A stretch of 64,000 nt of DNA from Clostridium sp. UBA4108. Its GTDB lineage: Bacteria > Bacillota > Clostridia > Clostridiales > Clostridiaceae. Where the stretch lies: the NCBI GenBank assembly GCA_002381695.1, contig DFXM01000001.1:124001-188000 (forward strand). The letters run 5' to 3'. The stretch's first letter is position 1. Every line of letters starts with the position of its first letter. The notes under the pieces are model-generated. The model was given only the letters and a program-made list of their open reading frames with translations, did not search any database and was not told where the DNA came from. The position numbers and the translations under genes were made by a program. Shown here one piece after another: positions 63,151 to 64,000 of this stretch.

Positions 63151-63873
63151 ATGGAAGCTGCAAAATACAAAAGAGTTATGTTAAAACTTTCCGGAGAAGC
63201 ATTAGCTGCTGAAAAGGGATATGGTATAGATTTTGAAGTTGCTAATAGCATTTCTATACAAATAAAAAAATTAGTAGATATGGGTGTTGAAGTTGGTGCC
63301 GTTGTAGGTGGAGGAAACATATGGAGAGGCAGAAGTGGTGAAGGAATGGATAGAACTACAGCTGATTATATGGGTATGATGGCTACTTGCATTAACGCAC
63401 TAGCATTACAAGATTCGTTAGAGGCTATTGGTGTACACACTAGAGTTCAGACAGCTATAGAGATGAGAGAGATTGCAGAGCCTTACATAAGAAGAAGAGC
63501 TATGAGACACCTAGAAAAAGGAAGAGTTGTGATATTTGCAGCAGGTACAGGTAATCCCTATTTCTCTACAGATACAGCAGCAGCTTTAAGAGCGGCGGAA
63601 ATTGAAGCGGAAGTTATTCTTTTAGCTAAAAAAGTTGATGGAGTATATGATAAAGATCCACATAAGTATAATAATGCTAATAAATTTGATGGATTATCAT
63701 ATATAGAAGTCTTAGAAAAAGGATTGCAGGTAATGGATTCTACTGCCACTTCTTTGTGTATGGATAACAATATACCTATTCTTGTATTTGGATTAGATAA
63801 ACCGGAGAATATAATAAGAGCGGTTAAAGGAGAAAATATTGGTACATTAGTATCGTCTAATATATGTAAATAA
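63151..63873 (+). CDS. pyrH: UMP kinase
   Basis: Phosphorylates UMP to UDP. The 240-aa protein of the amino-acid-kinase fold has RVMLKLSGEALA near residue 8, VGGGNIWRG near 49, TADYMGMMATCINALAL and AGTGNPYFSTDTAA near 131. GGAGGT precedes the ATG. No pyrimidine-regulated leader is visible. frr follows after 17 bases, the conserved order. Confidence 0.98.
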   Translation: MEAAKYKRVMLKLSGEALAAEKGYGIDFEVANSISIQIKKLVDMGVEVGAVVGGGNIWRGRSGEGMDRTTADYMGMMATCINALALQDSLEAIGVHTRVQTAIEMREIAEPYIRRRAMRHLEKGRVVIFAAGTGNPYFSTDTAAALRAAEIEAEVILLAKKVDGVYDKDPHKYNNANKFDGLSYIEVLEKGLQVMDSTATSLCMDNNIPILVFGLDKPENIIRAVKGENIGTLVSSNICK

Positions 63874-63890
63874 TATATGGAGGTAGTTTT

Positions 63891-64000
63891 ATGGTAAAGG
63901 ATATTATTAAAAATGCTGATGATAAAATGGTTAAAACCATAGCAGTACTTAAAGGAGATTTAGGTACCATGAAGGCAGGGAGAGCAAATCCAACAATGTT
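63891..64000 (+). CDS. frr: Ribosome recycling factor (5' part only)
   Basis: An ATG after TGGAGGTAG opens a frame that runs off the window. The 36 visible residues include KNADDKMVKTIAVLKGDLGT and MKAGRANPTM, matching the conserved RRF N-terminus (RTGRANP-like motif). The context pyrH-frr is universal. The rest lies beyond 64000. Confidence 0.93.
   Translation, partial: MVKDIIKNADDKMVKTIAVLKGDLGTMKAGRANPTM

Overview
The window is chromosomal core DNA of a low-G+C, endospore-forming Firmicute, almost certainly a Clostridium or close relative. Evidence: strong A+T bias, AGGAGG-type ribosome binding sites, a gene order close to the Bacillus/Clostridium housekeeping backbone, three sporulation genes (spoIVA, spoVM, ylbJ/spoVV), and a fermentative pta-ackA pair. 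Nearly all genes lie on the + strand. I see no phage, insertion sequence, CRISPR array or plasmid module.

Layout. 1-3440: phosphate uptake (pstC-pstA-pstB-phoU) after the terminator of an upstream gene. 3560-8980: a DUF512 radical SAM protein, der, gpsA and spoIVA. 8981-9371: a chain of small hairpins, then tRNA-Pro(GGG). 9545-12577: a 65-aa orphan, an asparaginase, and a purine permease under a guanine riboswitch. 12813-28365: the yicC-remA-gmk-rpoZ-coaBC-priA-def-fmt-protease-rsmB-rlmN-prpC-prkC-rsgA-rpe-thiN cluster, then a 52-aa membrane peptide and a 25-aa SpoVM, ending at convergent rpmB. 28661-37156: yloU, yloV, recG, rsmD, coaD, a coiled-coil protein, then ylbJ and tmcAL on the - strand, separated by a 251-bp modular hairpin element. 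37397-42184: pta, ackA, yceD-rpmF, plsX, acpP. 42318-54605: rnc, a radical SAM gene, a 34-aa membrane peptide, smc, ftsY, ylxM, ffh, rpsP, khpA, rimM, trmD, rplS, rbgA, rnhB. 54663-59972: yraN (-), comM-like, dprA, topA. 60258-64000: codY, rpsB, tsf, pyrH and the first 110 bases of frr.

The genes join several central processes: translation (ribosomal proteins, tRNA and rRNA modification, formyl-Met handling, EF-Ts, ribosome GTPases Der, RsgA and RbgA), secretion (Ffh, FtsY, YlxM), chromosome maintenance (SMC, RecG, PriA, TopA, RNase HII, DprA), lipid synthesis (PlsX, ACP, GpsA, a FakA-like protein), cofactors (CoaBC, CoaD, ThiN), a Ser/Thr kinase-phosphatase pair, and global control by CodY. 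SpoIVA and SpoVM are partners in spore coat assembly and both are encoded here.

The least ordinary feature is the modular hairpin element at 35673-35923. It has perfect 13-bp inverted ends, and its interior is a chain of short TG...CA hairpins separated by 6-base spacers of one consensus, which flips to its reverse complement past the centre. A degenerate relative lies at 9003-9175. Other points of interest are the tiny genes at 27864-28122 and 44143-44247, a possible leader peptide before yceD, and a riboswitch whose switching helices can be read directly.
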